This document shows positions 16,069-24,320 of a stretch of DNA of 25,781 nucleotides, piece by piece. Source of the DNA: an uncultured Oscillospiraceae bacterium. Lineage in GTDB: Bacteria; Bacillota; Clostridia; Oscillospirales; Ruminococcaceae. Under the pieces are notes generated by a model. It made no database searches. It was given only the letters and a program-made list of their open reading frames with translations, and was not told the origin of the DNA. The position numbers and the translations under genes were made by a program. Location: assembly GCA_934481355.1 (NCBI GenBank), contig CAKSPH010000033.1, positions 1-25,781 of the forward strand, read 5' to 3'. Every line of letters starts with the position of its first letter. Positions within the stretch are counted from its first letter, which is position 1.

Positions 16069-17820
16069 TTATTTATCTGTTTTCAGGGAATTTACCAGAT
16101 TTTCGTCCGGAGTCACGAACAGCGTGCGGTTGTTGGTGAATATCACCATTCCGGGCTTTGAGCCGGCGGGCTTCTTCACGAACTTCACCGGAACATAGTC
16201 CACCGCAACGCCCGAGCCGCTGCGCCCCCTGGAGTGGTACGCGGCAAGCTGCGCTGCCTCAAACAGGGTCTGTTCGCCGGGCTGTTTTCCACCGGTGCAG
16301 ATTATGACGTGAGAGCCCGCTATTCCCTGCGTGTGCAGCCAGATATCGCCCGCCTTTGCGGTTTTAAGCGTGAGCTGGTCGTTCTGGCGGTTGTTCCGTC
16401 CGACGAGTATCTCGAAGCCCTCGCTGGAGCGGAATCGCAGTGGTGCGGAGGTCTTTTTGACCTTTTCGTCCGCTCTCACTCCGCCTTTGAGATAGCCCTG
16501 TTCCCGGAGCTCCCGGCGTATCTCCGCAAGGTCGGATTCGCTGTCGGTGCGGCTCACTGCGTCAAATACGCTGTCGATGTAGAGCAGTTCCTGCTGACCC
16601 TTTGCGATAAGGTCGGTCAGCATTTTCTCGGCGGTGTCCAGCTTGCGGTATTCTGTGTAGTACTTCTGGGCGTTCTGCGCCGGGCTGAGTCTCGGGTCAA
16701 GCTGTATTTCGACGGGCTCGCCGGTGGTGAAATCCTCCAGCACCGCTTTGGTCTGACCCTTTTCCAGCCGCCAGATATTCGCGTTTATCAGGTCGCCCCG
16801 GACTCGGAAAACCGCCCGCCCGGAGCAGTCGGCGAGTTCCTTTTTCTGGAGCTCCAGCTTGCGCGACACGCGCTCGTAGCTGTTCATCAGGAGCTTTAAA
16901 AGGTCGTGCGCCCTCTGTTTCGTGCGCTCCGACCTGTCCTGAGAGGCGAAGAAGCCGTCCAGCAGCGCATTTGCGGAATCGCATCGGGTAACAAGCATGG
17001 CGGTGGAGTACTGCTCGATATTGATAAAGCAGAAATCCTTTTTCTTGCCGCCAGGCTCGGATACCACGGTGAAGTCGCATTTGCCGCCGGTAAGCGCGGC
17101 TTTTATGCGGTTCAGGATGAATTTCAGCCTGTCCCTTGCACTGTCGGTGAGCGCATTGCAGGCTATATCAACGTCCTTAGCGGAGTACCACGCTATCTCG
17201 CGGGTGAGTATCGGGGAAACTCCCTCCAGCACGGAGGTCAGCTTCTTGCAGAGGCGCTCCGGGCTGTCCTTGACGGCTTCAAGCACCTGTTCGGGAGCGC
17301 ACTCCAGCAGGCACAGCCTGTCCTGGCGCGGCGGGGCTTCGTACTGTATTCCGGGCAGAACCCTGCGCACCGAGGAAATATCGTCGGTTATGCGCTTTAT
17401 GCTGTCGATGACCCTGCCGTCCCGCACAAGGATAATGTTGCTGTGCCGACCCATTATCTCGGCGATGAGCGTGTTTGTGACTATATCTCCTATTTCGTTC
17501 GTGCACTCAAAATCGAGGGCGACTATGCGCTCCAGACCGTCCTGACGTATCGCTATCAGCTTTCCGCCGCTGAGGTGCTTCCGCAGGAGCATACAGAACA
17601 TAGGCGGCTGCTGCGGATTCTCAAAGCTGGCTTCCGTGAGGTTCAGCCGGGCGCTGACGCTGTTCGCGGAGAGGACTATCTTTTTTCCGCCGTCCCTGAA
17701 TGTGCGCAGGGACAGCACTATTTCCTCGCGGGAGGGCTGATAAACCTTGTCCACGCGGGCGCCGGCCAGCGGCTGAAGCTCGTTGGTCACTATATGAAGA
17801 AAAGCTCCGTCAAGAGACAA
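16069..17820 (-). CDS. rqcH: RqcH-type ribosome quality control protein (NFACT family)
   Basis: The product has 583 residues, typical for bacterial NFACT proteins (older names include FbpA and fibronectin-binding protein). RqcH binds stalled 50S subunits carrying peptidyl-tRNA and recruits tRNA-Ala to add alanine tails that mark the peptide for degradation. The NFACT-N domain begins [12 protein letters not shown], and the functional pair Asp97/Arg98 of B. subtilis RqcH appears here as Glu97-Arg98. A coiled-coil middle region (about 280-430) is followed by the NFACT-R domain (about 450-560, with [16 protein letters not shown]). The start is TTG at 17820 with a perfect GGAGGTG site 5 bases upstream. 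No usable ATG is closer. Confidence 0.93.
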   Translation of the reverse strand: MSLDGAFLHIVTNELQPLAGARVDKVYQPSREEIVLSLRTFRDGGKKIVLSANSVSARLNLTEASFENPQQPPMFCMLLRKHLSGGKLIAIRQDGLERIVALDFECTNEIGDIVTNTLIAEIMGRHSNIILVRDGRVIDSIKRITDDISSVRRVLPGIQYEAPPRQDRLCLLECAPEQVLEAVKDSPERLCKKLTSVLEGVSPILTREIAWYSAKDVDIACNALTDSARDRLKFILNRIKAALTGGKCDFTVVSEPGGKKKDFCFINIEQYSTAMLVTRCDSANALLDGFFASQDRSERTKQRAHDLLKLLMNSYERVSRKLELQKKELADCSGRAVFRVRGDLINANIWRLEKGQTKAVLEDFTTGEPVEIQLDPRLSPAQNAQKYYTEYRKLDTAEKMLTDLIAKGQQELLYIDSVFDAVSRTDSESDLAEIRRELREQGYLKGGVRADEKVKKTSAPLRFRSSEGFEILVGRNNRQNDQLTLKTAKAGDIWLHTQGIAGSHVIICTGGKQPGEQTLFEAAQLAAYHSRGRSGSGVAVDYVPVKFVKKPAGSKPGMVIFTNNRTLFVTPDENLVNSLKTDK

Positions 17821-17833
17821 GGGAACACCTCCG

Positions 17834-17893
17834 GTTCAATTCTTAATTCATAATTCGGAATTCGGAATTATTGTGTCCGCTTCGCGGACTGAT
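17834..17893. repeat. Short palindromic repeat with hairpin, copy B
   Basis: AATTCATAATTCGGAATTC and GGAATTA are followed by a hairpin GTCCGC-TTC-GCGGAC (17875-17889). It matches copy A at 12884-12930 in order and spacing, but the stem arms differ in sequence and still pair. It lies in the gap between nif3-like and rqcH, outside both genes. Confidence 0.6.
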
Positions 17894-17916
17894 TTAAATG
17901 CCGTGCCGGCGGCTCA

Positions 17917-18693
17917 TCAGACATAGCTGCACGGCTCGGCTTCGCAGTCGGTCGTGAATACGGGGATCTCCGGGAACGCGCGGCTTACAAGCGCGGCTAT
18001 CCTGTGGGAAGCGCACTTCTCCGTGCCGTAGTGCCCTGCGTCTATAAGAGCCATACCGCTGTTGTGGGCCTCTATCCAGACAGAGTGCTTCACATCTCCG
18101 GTGAGGAGCGCCTGACATCCCAGCGATTTTGCTTTCTGGAGCAGGTCTCCGCCGGAGCCGGAGCACACGGCGACCCGGGTAATGGCATGCTCTGCGCCCT
18201 CGCAGTACTTCACGCATTCAAGGTCGAGGGACTTCCTGCAGTGCTCTGCCAGCGATTTTGCGGTGAAGCCGAGCGGCAGGTCAACCACCGCGCCTATGCC
18301 AAGACCGTTCGGGTGGATCTGTTCAAGGACTCCGCTGCTTTCCCAGCCGAGGAGCTCTATCAGCGCGTCGTTGACGCCGGCTTCGCACATATCGAAGTTC
18401 GTATGTATCGCGATGGAGCTCATATCGTTCATTATGAGGCTGTACACCGGGGTGCCCTTCATCACGCGCTTAAGCGGGTGGAAGATCACCGGGTGGTGCG
18501 AGATGATGAGGTTCGCGTTCTTGGCGGCGGCCTCGTTGATTATTTCGTCCGTGATATCAAGGCAGGCTGCGATACCGGTCACTGCCGCGGAGGAGTCTCC
18601 GGTCAGCAGACCAACGTTGTCGTAGCTTTCCGCCGTATTCATGGGCGCGATGGTGCCCAGAAAACTCAGCACCTGACCTACTGTTACTGACAT
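17917..18693 (-). CDS. Nif3-like dinuclear metal center protein
   Basis: The product has 258 residues, matching the short form without the PII-like insert. Members form hexamers with a two-metal site, and a GTP cyclohydrolase I type 2 annotation is common although the true role is unclear. Metal-site residues visible are ISHHP (His66, His67), HTNFD (His97, Asp101) and DAGHYGTE (His221, Glu225). The start ATG has GGAGGT 5 bases upstream, and that site lies inside the last codons of trmK, one base apart. The trmK-nif3 pair is common in Firmicutes. A repeat follows the stop. Confidence 0.92.
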   Translation of the reverse strand: MSVTVGQVLSFLGTIAPMNTAESYDNVGLLTGDSSAAVTGIAACLDITDEIINEAAAKNANLIISHHPVIFHPLKRVMKGTPVYSLIMNDMSSIAIHTNFDMCEAGVNDALIELLGWESSGVLEQIHPNGLGIGAVVDLPLGFTAKSLAEHCRKSLDLECVKYCEGAEHAITRVAVCSGSGGDLLQKAKSLGCQALLTGDVKHSVWIEAHNSGMALIDAGHYGTEKCASHRIAALVSRAFPEIPVFTTDCEAEPCSYV

Positions 18694-18694
18694 T

Positions 18695-19363
18695 TTATAC
18701 CTCCGTTGAACTCAGGCGCTGTGCCTGTCCGTCTATCGTATCAGCCATCCTGCGGAGCTCCTGCGCCTGCTGCGGGGGATTTCCGGACAGCTCCATTCCG
18801 GCGGCGTTTTTGCGCAGCTTGCCGGAAATATGCCGGAGCATTTCCGGGTCGGTGATCTTTCCGCACAGGCAGAAAAGCTTGTCCGGCTCGCTTTTTTGTC
18901 CGGTGTACCTCGCCAGCATGACCGTGTAGAGCCTGCCGCCGTCCCTTGCGGTGCGTTCTTCCATTATTTCATATCCGCTGCGATACAGCTCCCGCCGGAG
19001 CGTATCCGCCTTTGTCATGGGCTGAAGGATAAACCGGGTATTCTCGGACAGAAAACGGCAGCCGGAGATTATCTTCATGATGAGCTCGCCGCCCATGCCG
19101 CATATAACGACATCGTCCGCGAAATCTATCCTGTCCAGTCCGTCCGAGAGCACTGCCGTGACATTTTTCACGCCGTACTGCGCGATGGTGCGCCGCGCGG
19201 CGTTAAGGGGACCCTCCCGCACATCCGAGGCGATTACGGATTTAGCTCCATGCTGTGCAAGATAGCAGGCGAGCAAAGCGTGATCCGTCCCGACGTCGCA
19301 GATGGTGACGCCCCTGCGGCAGAGGGAGGCGGCAGTGCTCAGCCTGCTGTCAAGAGATATCAT
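18695..19363 (-). CDS. trmK: tRNA (adenine-22-N1)-methyltransferase TrmK
   Basis: The product has 222 residues. It is a class I SAM-dependent methyltransferase that makes m1A22 in tRNA. The SAM-binding motif is CDVGTDHALL (about 22-31), and VICGMGGELI (about 85-94) and FILQPMTKADTLR (about 110-122) are the family blocks. The C-terminal helical region is rich in Arg, Gln and Ala. The ATG overlaps the stop of the DUF1858 gene (TGATG), so translation is likely coupled. It is followed by the Nif3-like gene, as in many Firmicutes. Confidence 0.93.
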   Translation of the reverse strand: MISLDSRLSTAASLCRRGVTICDVGTDHALLACYLAQHGAKSVIASDVREGPLNAARRTIAQYGVKNVTAVLSDGLDRIDFADDVVICGMGGELIMKIISGCRFLSENTRFILQPMTKADTLRRELYRSGYEIMEERTARDGGRLYTVMLARYTGQKSEPDKLFCLCGKITDPEMLRHISGKLRKNAAGMELSGNPPQQAQELRRMADTIDGQAQRLSSTEV

Positions 19364-19563
19364 CAGTTGCCCATTGCAGCGTTGAGCTGCTCAACGATCT
19401 CGTCTGCGTCAACGCCGTGAACCATGCACGCCTGCTCTACGGATTCGCCGCGGGAAGCGGGGCAGCCGAGGCAGTGCATACCCATACCGAAGAAGATGGG
19501 AGCTGCAGCCTCTGCGTTTGTGTCGAGAATATCGCCGATGATAGTATCCTTTGTAACCTTCAT
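19363..19563 (-). CDS. DUF1858 / redox-disulfide domain protein
   Basis: The product has 66 residues covering one whole DUF1858 domain. The sequence TIIGDILDTNAEAAAPIFFGMGMHC and CLGCPASRGESVEQAC show the typical Cys31-x2-Cys34 pair (CLGCPA), proposed to form a redox disulfide or bind a metal. The exact function is unknown. It is probably cytoplasmic. It is the first gene of the long minus-strand operon: AAAGGAAA lies about 9 bases upstream and a strong promoter about 75 bases upstream. It overlaps trmK by one base. Confidence 0.9.
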   Translation of the reverse strand: MKVTKDTIIGDILDTNAEAAAPIFFGMGMHCLGCPASRGESVEQACMVHGVDADEIVEQLNAAMGN

Positions 19564-19635
19564 TTTAATGATTTCCTTTCATTTTTGCTGTGTTTTCCTG
19601 ACGAAAATACGTTCAGGGATAAATATACATCATAT

Positions 19636-19664
19636 ATTATATCACAGCTTTTATATTTTGTCCA
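19636..19664 (-). promoter_or_regulatory. Sigma-A promoter of the DUF1858-trmK operon
   Basis: On the minus strand TGGACA (19664-19659) precedes, by 17 bases, a perfect TATAAT (19641-19636) with an extended TGA in front. This is the best-matching promoter for the long minus-strand operon and may drive everything down to the cyclophilin gene. Confidence 0.78.
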
Positions 19665-19725
19665 GTAGGATTTAAGATAATTCGGTTTTTTGACGCTTCA
19701 TTTATTATAAATAGGGTTTTGCTAC

Positions 19726-19754
19726 TTGATTTTTTAGATGATATATGATATACT
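19726..19754 (+). promoter_or_regulatory. Distal plus-strand promoter candidate
   Basis: TTGATT (19726-19731), 17 bases, then TATACT (19749-19754) with an extended TGA. Transcription would begin near 19761, about 340 bases before livJ. It could give livJ a second, longer leader or drive a small RNA. It starts just before the hairpin at 19767-19789. Confidence 0.5.
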
Positions 19755-19766
19755 AATAGGAAAGCG

Positions 19767-19789
19767 TGTTCTTTTGCTTTGAAAGAACA
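19767..19789 (+). other. Hairpin at the start of the distal transcript
   Basis: TGTTCTTT (19767-19774) and AAAGAACA (19782-19789) form a perfect 8-bp stem with a 7-base loop. It lies about 6 bases after the start predicted for the distal promoter. Confidence 0.4.
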
Positions 19790-19937
19790 GAATCCGGCAG
19801 TTTCACTTTTAGCGTTTTTTGTGCTCATGTGCGCAATAAAATGCGCGTTATTCAGTGAAAATGAAATTTGGGCTAAATTTAGGTGAAATTGTACAAAAAA
19901 AATATTTCAGAAGCACAATAATCAATGCTTTTACTTC

Positions 19938-19966
19938 TTGACAGATTTTGAATTAAAGGTTATTAT
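19938..19966 (+). promoter_or_regulatory. Sigma-A promoter of livJ
   Basis: TTGACA (19938-19943), 17 bases, then TATTAT (19961-19966). Transcription would begin near 19973, leaving a leader of about 127 bases before the livJ start. Confidence 0.75.
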
Positions 19967-19977
19967 ATTATTGCAAA

Positions 19978-19998
19978 GAAATTGCAGAAAGCAATTTC
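19978..19998 (+). other. 5' hairpin in the livJ leader
   Basis: GAAATTGC (19978-19985) and GCAATTTC (19991-19998) form a perfect 8-bp stem with loop AGAAA, right at the 5' end of the predicted livJ mRNA. This is a typical place for an mRNA stabilising hairpin. Confidence 0.5.
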
Positions 19999-20099
19999 AG
20001 CAAGAAATCAAAAATTCTGGCAAAAGGCGCTGTTCCGTATTCTGAGTGCTGTTGCATTCGCAGAAATCGGCACGGCGGCGTGGAAAGGAAGAAACTAAA

Positions 20100-21332
20100 A
20101 TGAAAAATGTTCTGAAAAAGATTGCAGCGGTTTCTCTCGTTGCAGCAATGGCAGTTCCGTTTGCAGGCTGCTCCGGCAACAACAACAGCTCCTCTGCGGC
20201 TGACAACAGCGCAGCTTCCGAGGGCGGCGAAGGCAATACAGCAACAGGCGGTACATTCCTCCTCGGCGGTATCGGTCCGATCACCGGCGCGGCTGCTGTT
20301 TATGGCAACGCAGTTAAGAACGGCGCACAGCTCGCAGTTAACGAGATCAACGCTAACGGCGGCGTAAACGGCATGACTCTCGAGCTCAACTTCCAGGATG
20401 ACGAGCACGACGCTGAGAAGTCCGTAAACGCATACAACACCCTTAAGGACGCCGGCATGAAGGCGCTCGTTGGTACGGTTACCTCCGCTCCCTGCGTAGC
20501 AGTAAGCGCTGAGGCTGCAAAGGACAATATGTTCCTGCTCACTCCGTCCGGTTCTTCTCTGGACGCTATCTCCGCAGGCGACAACTGCTTCCGTGTATGC
20601 TTCACTGACCCCGGTCAGGGTAAGATAGCAGCTGACTACATCGCTGACAACAAAATTGCTACAAAGGTCGGCATCATCTACGACAGCTCCGATGTATATT
20701 CCACCGGTATCCTCGACGGCTTCAAGGCTGAGGCTGCTGAGAAGGGCCTTGAGATCTCCGCTGAGGAGGCTTTCACCGCTGACGCAAAGACAGACTTCTC
20801 CGTACAGATCCAGAAGGTTATGGACAGCGGTGCTGACCTGCTCTTCCTCCCGATCTACTATCAGGAAGCTTCCCTTATTCTCCAGCAGGCTAAGTCCGCC
20901 GGCATGAACATGACAGTATTCGGCGGCGACGGTCTTGACGGACTTATCGACCAGCTCGGCGATAAGGTTGACATCGCTCAGGACGTTCTCGTTATGACTC
21001 CTTTCGCAGCTTCTTCTCCTGATGAGAAGTCCGCAGCTTTCACAAAGGCTTACGGCGAGCTCACCAACGGTGAAGTTCCGATCCAGTTCGCTGCTGACGC
21101 TTACGACGCAGTTTACGCTATCAAGCTCGCCCTCGAGAAGGCTGGCGTTAACGACCCGAACATGAGCGCTTCTGACGTATGCGACAAGATCAAGGTTGCC
21201 ATGACTGAGATCACACTCGACGGCGTAACAGGTTCCACCACATGGACTGCTGACGGCGAACCCACAAAGGCTCCTCAGGTAATGAAGATCGTTGTTAACG
21301 ACGGCGTAGGCTCCTACGTTTCCGCTCAGTGA
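20100..21332 (+). CDS. livJ: Branched-chain amino acid ABC transporter, substrate-binding lipoprotein
   Basis: The product has 410 residues from the start at 20100, which has an AAAGGAAG site about 9 bases upstream. Upstream in-frame codons back to 20046 are leader. The signal peptide ends in a lipobox (PFAGC, Cys24), so the mature protein is a lipid-anchored extracellular receptor. A Ser/Asn-rich linker precedes the periplasmic-binding type I domain (about 48-410), with LGGIGPITGAAAVYGNAVKNG near its start. It captures leucine, isoleucine and valine for LivHMGF. The gene uses a narrow set of preferred codons, which suggests high expression. A cluster of hairpins separates it from livH. Confidence 0.94.
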   Translation: MKNVLKKIAAVSLVAAMAVPFAGCSGNNNSSSAADNSAASEGGEGNTATGGTFLLGGIGPITGAAAVYGNAVKNGAQLAVNEINANGGVNGMTLELNFQDDEHDAEKSVNAYNTLKDAGMKALVGTVTSAPCVAVSAEAAKDNMFLLTPSGSSLDAISAGDNCFRVCFTDPGQGKIAADYIADNKIATKVGIIYDSSDVYSTGILDGFKAEAAEKGLEISAEEAFTADAKTDFSVQIQKVMDSGADLLFLPIYYQEASLILQQAKSAGMNMTVFGGDGLDGLIDQLGDKVDIAQDVLVMTPFAASSPDEKSAAFTKAYGELTNGEVPIQFAADAYDAVYAIKLALEKAGVNDPNMSASDVCDKIKVAMTEITLDGVTGSTTWTADGEPTKAPQVMKIVVNDGVGSYVSAQ

Positions 21333-21363
21333 TCATCTGAACTGAACTGACACACAAAATTCG

Positions 21364-21417
21364 GACCCGTATGTATGGTTTCCCCGGAAAACCGGGGAAA
21401 CTGTACGGGTCTTATTT
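21364..21417 (+). terminator. Strong hairpin after livJ, partial terminator or attenuator
   Basis: A two-part stem consists of GACCCGTA/TACGGGTC (21364-21371 with 21404-21411) around GTTTCCCCGG-AAAA-CCGGGGAAAC (21378-21401). A short, imperfect T-rich tail (TTATTT) follows. Part of the transcription may end here, so that livJ mRNA exceeds livHMGF mRNA. Confidence 0.65.
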
Positions 21418-21423
21418 GTATAA

Positions 21424-21445
21424 TTACGGCACTTTACTGCCGTAA
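21424..21445 (+). other. Second hairpin of the livJ-livH gap
   Basis: TTACGGCA (21424-21431) and TGCCGTAA (21438-21445) form a perfect 8-bp stem with a 6-base loop. No T tract follows. Confidence 0.5.
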
Positions 21446-21446
21446 A

Positions 21447-21477
21447 TTTAAGCAGATTCCGTCGGAGTCTGTTTAAA
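21447..21477 (+). other. Third hairpin of the livJ-livH gap
   Basis: TTTAAGCAGATTCC (21447-21460) pairs with GGAGTCTGTTTAAA (21464-21477) over 14 bp with two G-U pairs and a 3-base loop. It ends about 40 bases before the livH start. Confidence 0.5.
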
Positions 21478-21516
21478 TCTGCGGCAGAATACATTCCCGA
21501 AAGGAGAAGGTTCTTT

Positions 21517-22446
21517 ATGAGCTTTGTTTCTTACCTCATCAGCGGACTGAGCCTCGGAAGCATCTACGCGCTGATAGCGCTTGGCTACACGATGGTTTAC
21601 GGCATCGCAAAGATGCTGAACTTCGCGCACGGCGATATCATCATGGTCGGAGGCTATGCGGTATTCACCGCGATGTCAACGGCGTGGTGTCCGGTATGGC
21701 TGTCAGTCATTATCGGTATAGTGGTCTGCACGGTGCTTGGCGTAGTTATCGAAAAGGTGGCCTACAAACCGCTCAGAAGCGCGCCTCCGCTTGCTGTACT
21801 CATCACCGCTATCGGCGTCAGCTACCTTCTCCAGAATCTCGCGCTGCTGATTTTCGGCTCTGCTGCGCGGAACTTTACATCAGTCGTTGACGGAATGCCG
21901 CCTTTCCTGATAGTTACCGACAGCGGCGTTCAGTTCTTTACCGCTATCGAGCCCGGAGTCCAGACCTCCCTCAAGATATCCATGGAAACGTTCCTGTCCA
22001 TCGTTGTTTCCGTCATCATCATGGTGGCGCTGACATGGTTCATCAACAGGACCAAGGCGGGCAAGGCAATGCTGGCGGTCGCAGAGGACAAGGGCGCGGC
22101 TCAGCTCATGGGTATCAACGTCAACCGCACTATCTCGCTTACGTTCGCCATCGGCTCGGCGCTGGCAGGCGTTGCAAGCGTGCTGATGTGCTCCGCTTAT
22201 CCTCAGCTCAGTCCGTACACCGGCTCAATGCCCGGCATCAAGGCGTTCGTTGCGGCGGTTTTCGGAGGTATCGGCTCTATCCCCGGCGCTATGATCGGCG
22301 GCATACTTCTCGGAATAATAGAGCAGCTTGCAAAGGCTTACATATCCTCGCAGCTCTCTGACGCTATCGTGTTCCTTGTGCTGATAATCGTACTCGTTGT
22401 AAGACCTACGGGTATCCTCGGCAAGAAGATCCGTGAAAAGGTATAA
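21517..22446 (+). CDS. livH: Branched-chain amino acid ABC transporter permease LivH
   Basis: The product has 309 residues with about eight membrane segments. It is one half of the membrane channel of the importer. The N-terminal SGLSLGSIYALIALGYTMVYG and LNFAHGDIIMVGGY are highly typical of LivH. The cytoplasmic coupling stretch that contacts the ATPases is near AEDKGAAQLMGINVNRTISLTF (about 190-211), followed by PYTGSMPGIKAFVAAVFGGIGSIPGA. AAAGGAG lies 10 bases before the ATG. It is followed by livM after 12 bases. Confidence 0.95.
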   Translation: MSFVSYLISGLSLGSIYALIALGYTMVYGIAKMLNFAHGDIIMVGGYAVFTAMSTAWCPVWLSVIIGIVVCTVLGVVIEKVAYKPLRSAPPLAVLITAIGVSYLLQNLALLIFGSAARNFTSVVDGMPPFLIVTDSGVQFFTAIEPGVQTSLKISMETFLSIVVSVIIMVALTWFINRTKAGKAMLAVAEDKGAAQLMGINVNRTISLTFAIGSALAGVASVLMCSAYPQLSPYTGSMPGIKAFVAAVFGGIGSIPGAMIGGILLGIIEQLAKAYISSQLSDAIVFLVLIIVLVVRPTGILGKKIREKV

Positions 22447-22458
22447 GGGGGCAGGGAA

Positions 22459-23541
22459 ATGAGCAAGACAACCAGAAACAATTTCATCACCTGCGGAATG
22501 ACGCTCGGTCTTTTCGTTATCTTCGGTATCCTCTCGATGACCGGCGTGCTCGGAAGCCAGTATTCCGGACTGCTTGTCCCGATAGGCATTTACATTATCC
22601 TCTCAATATCCCTGAACCTTACCGTAGGTATCCTCGGCGAGCTTTCTCTGGGACACGCGGGCTTCATGTGCATAGGCGCCTATGCGGGCGGTATATTCTC
22701 CCTTGTGACGCAGGAGAGCATAAATCCCTCATGGCTCAGAATGATCCTCGCGCTTATCGTGGGCGGAATTGCCGCGGCGATTTTCGGTATCCTCATCGGT
22801 ATCCCGGTACTCAGACTCCGCGGCGACTACCTCGCTATCGTAACTCTCGGATTCGGTGAGATAATAAAGGCGCTTGCAAATAACATCTACCTCACCATGG
22901 ACAAGGACGGACTGCATTTCAGTTTTGCCTCCGCAGTTTCCGGCACCGACAGCGAGACCAGCAAGGTCATTCTGGAGGGTGCAAAGGGAATCAAGGCGCC
23001 GCAGGATACTAACCTTATCCTTGTGGTGGCAGTCCTGATGATATCCATGATAATCCTGATGAACTTCATCAACTCCCGCGCAGGACGCGCTTGTATGTCC
23101 GTTCGTGACAACTACATCGCAGCTCAGTCCGTGGGAATCAACGTAACGAAGTTCAGACTTATGGCGTTCACGCTGTCTGCGGCTATCGCGGGCGTTGCCG
23201 GAGTGCTCTACTCCCACTCCATCACTATGCTTGCCCCGAAGAAGTTCGACTACAACCTGTCGATACTCATTCTGGTATTCGTGGTGCTCGGCGGTCTTGG
23301 AAGCCTGCGCGGCTCCGTTATCGCGACCATTATCCTGTACGCCCTTCCGGAGATATTCCGTGAGCTCGGCGATTACAGAATGCTCATTTATGCGATAGTT
23401 CTTATTGTTATGATGATATTCAACAACGCGCCTGCATTCATCGCACTGCGTGAGAGAATAGGCGTTTCCGCCCCTGTGCAGAAGATAAAGGGCATTTTCG
23501 TGCGGAACAAGAATAATGCGGGAGGTGCGGATAATGCCTGA
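22459..23541 (+). CDS. livM: Branched-chain amino acid ABC transporter permease LivM
   Basis: The product has 360 residues with several membrane segments. It is the second permease, pairing with LivH. Typical blocks are LNLTVGILGELSLGHAGFMCIGAY (about 53-76), RLRGDYLAIVTLGFGEI (about 117-133) and the coupling stretch AQSVGINVTKFRLMAFTLSAAIAGVAGVLYSH. The C-terminus is a short charged tail that overlaps the livG start by 8 bases (ATGCCTGA). The site before its ATG is G-rich (GGGGGCAGGGAA). Confidence 0.95.
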   Translation: MSKTTRNNFITCGMTLGLFVIFGILSMTGVLGSQYSGLLVPIGIYIILSISLNLTVGILGELSLGHAGFMCIGAYAGGIFSLVTQESINPSWLRMILALIVGGIAAAIFGILIGIPVLRLRGDYLAIVTLGFGEIIKALANNIYLTMDKDGLHFSFASAVSGTDSETSKVILEGAKGIKAPQDTNLILVVAVLMISMIILMNFINSRAGRACMSVRDNYIAAQSVGINVTKFRLMAFTLSAAIAGVAGVLYSHSITMLAPKKFDYNLSILILVFVVLGGLGSLRGSVIATIILYALPEIFRELGDYRMLIYAIVLIVMMIFNNAPAFIALRERIGVSAPVQKIKGIFVRNKNNAGGADNA

Positions 23542-24307
23542 AAATAATGCTCCCATGCTTGAGGTAAAGAACCTGTCCATTCAGTTCGGCGGTCTTCGTG
23601 CAGTGGACGGTCTGAATATGTCGATAAGGAAAGGGCAGCTCTATGGACTCATCGGCCCCAACGGCGCCGGTAAGACCACCGTATTCAATATGCTGACCGG
23701 CGTTTACAAGCCGACCTCCGGCACGATACTCCTTGACGGAAAGAACATCACCGGAAAGCCTGCCATTGCCATCAACAAGGAGGGCATAGCGCGTACCTTC
23801 CAGAATATACGTCTGTTCAAGAACATGAGCGTGCTGGACAACGTTAAGGCGGGAATGCACAACCACATCAACTATACAGCTATCGAGGGCGTCCTGAGGC
23901 TCCCGAGATACTTTAAGGAAGAAAAGCGCGCCAACGAAAAGGCAATGGAGCTTTTAAAGGTGTTCGAGCTTGACGGCGAGTCACAGCAGATGGCTGCGAA
24001 CCTCCCCTACGGCAAGCAGAGAAAGCTGGAGATAGCCCGCGCGCTTGCCACCGACCCGAAGCTGCTTCTCCTTGACGAGCCGGCTGCCGGAATGAACCCC
24101 AACGAGACGGCAGAGCTGATGAACACTATCCACTTTGTCCGCGATGAATTCCACATGACCATCCTGCTTATCGAGCACGATATGAAGCTGGTATCAGGCA
24201 TATGCGAGGAACTCACCGTGCTGAACTTCGGTCAGGAGCTGGCACAGGGCGCGACATCGGCGGTGCTCAACGACCCGAAGGTCATCACCGCATATCTCGG
24301 AGAATAA
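23534..24307 (+). CDS. livG: Branched-chain amino acid ABC transporter ATP-binding protein LivG
   Basis: The product has 257 residues from the ATG at 23534, which has GGGAGG 8 bases upstream inside the end of livM. An ATG at 23516 upstream lacks a site and is rejected. Walker A is GPNGAGKT (41-48), the signature region is LPYGKQRKLEIARAL, which replaces the LSGGQ form as is usual in LivG, and Walker B is LLLLDEPAAGMNP. It supplies energy to LivHM together with LivF. It is followed by livF after 13 bases. Confidence 0.96.
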   Translation: MPENNAPMLEVKNLSIQFGGLRAVDGLNMSIRKGQLYGLIGPNGAGKTTVFNMLTGVYKPTSGTILLDGKNITGKPAIAINKEGIARTFQNIRLFKNMSVLDNVKAGMHNHINYTAIEGVLRLPRYFKEEKRANEKAMELLKVFELDGESQQMAANLPYGKQRKLEIARALATDPKLLLLDEPAAGMNPNETAELMNTIHFVRDEFHMTILLIEHDMKLVSGICEELTVLNFGQELAQGATSAVLNDPKVITAYLGE

Positions 24308-24320
24308 GGAGGAAAAGCTC

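Larger units (their letters stand above)
19564..20099. other. Divergent regulatory region between the DUF1858 operon and livJ
   Basis: This region of 536 bases is strikingly AT-rich compared with the genes on each side. It holds one minus-strand promoter (19636-19664), two plus-strand promoter candidates (19726-19754 and 19938-19966) and several hairpins (19767-19789, 19978-19998). A 63-codon open frame on the minus strand (19637-19828) overlaps these promoters and has no support. Confidence 0.65.

Noticed and set aside
13884..16139. A 751-codon open frame on the plus strand
   Set aside because: It lies antisense to valS, whose motifs are complete, and its length follows from the GC-rich codon use of valS. 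Its product is low-complexity in Val, Leu, Gly and Asp and matches no family I know.
19637..19828. A 63-codon open frame on the minus strand
   Set aside because: It lies in the AT-rich regulatory region, overlaps the DUF1858 promoter, lacks a good ribosome binding site and looks like translated non-coding DNA.
19895..20020. CodY-box-like sequences upstream of livJ (around ATTTCAGAA and ATTCTGGCAAAA)
   Set aside because: Each matches only about 9 of 15 consensus positions, which is expected by chance in AT-rich DNA. Regulation by CodY remains possible but is not supported.
20046..20099. Longer N-terminus for livJ starting at 20046
   Set aside because: It would put a basic, non-hydrophobic extension before a perfect lipoprotein signal peptide, and the AAAGGAAG site fits the ATG at 20100.
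23516..23533. Longer N-terminus for livG starting at 23516
   Set aside because: The GGGAGG site lies within it and is spaced for the ATG at 23534.
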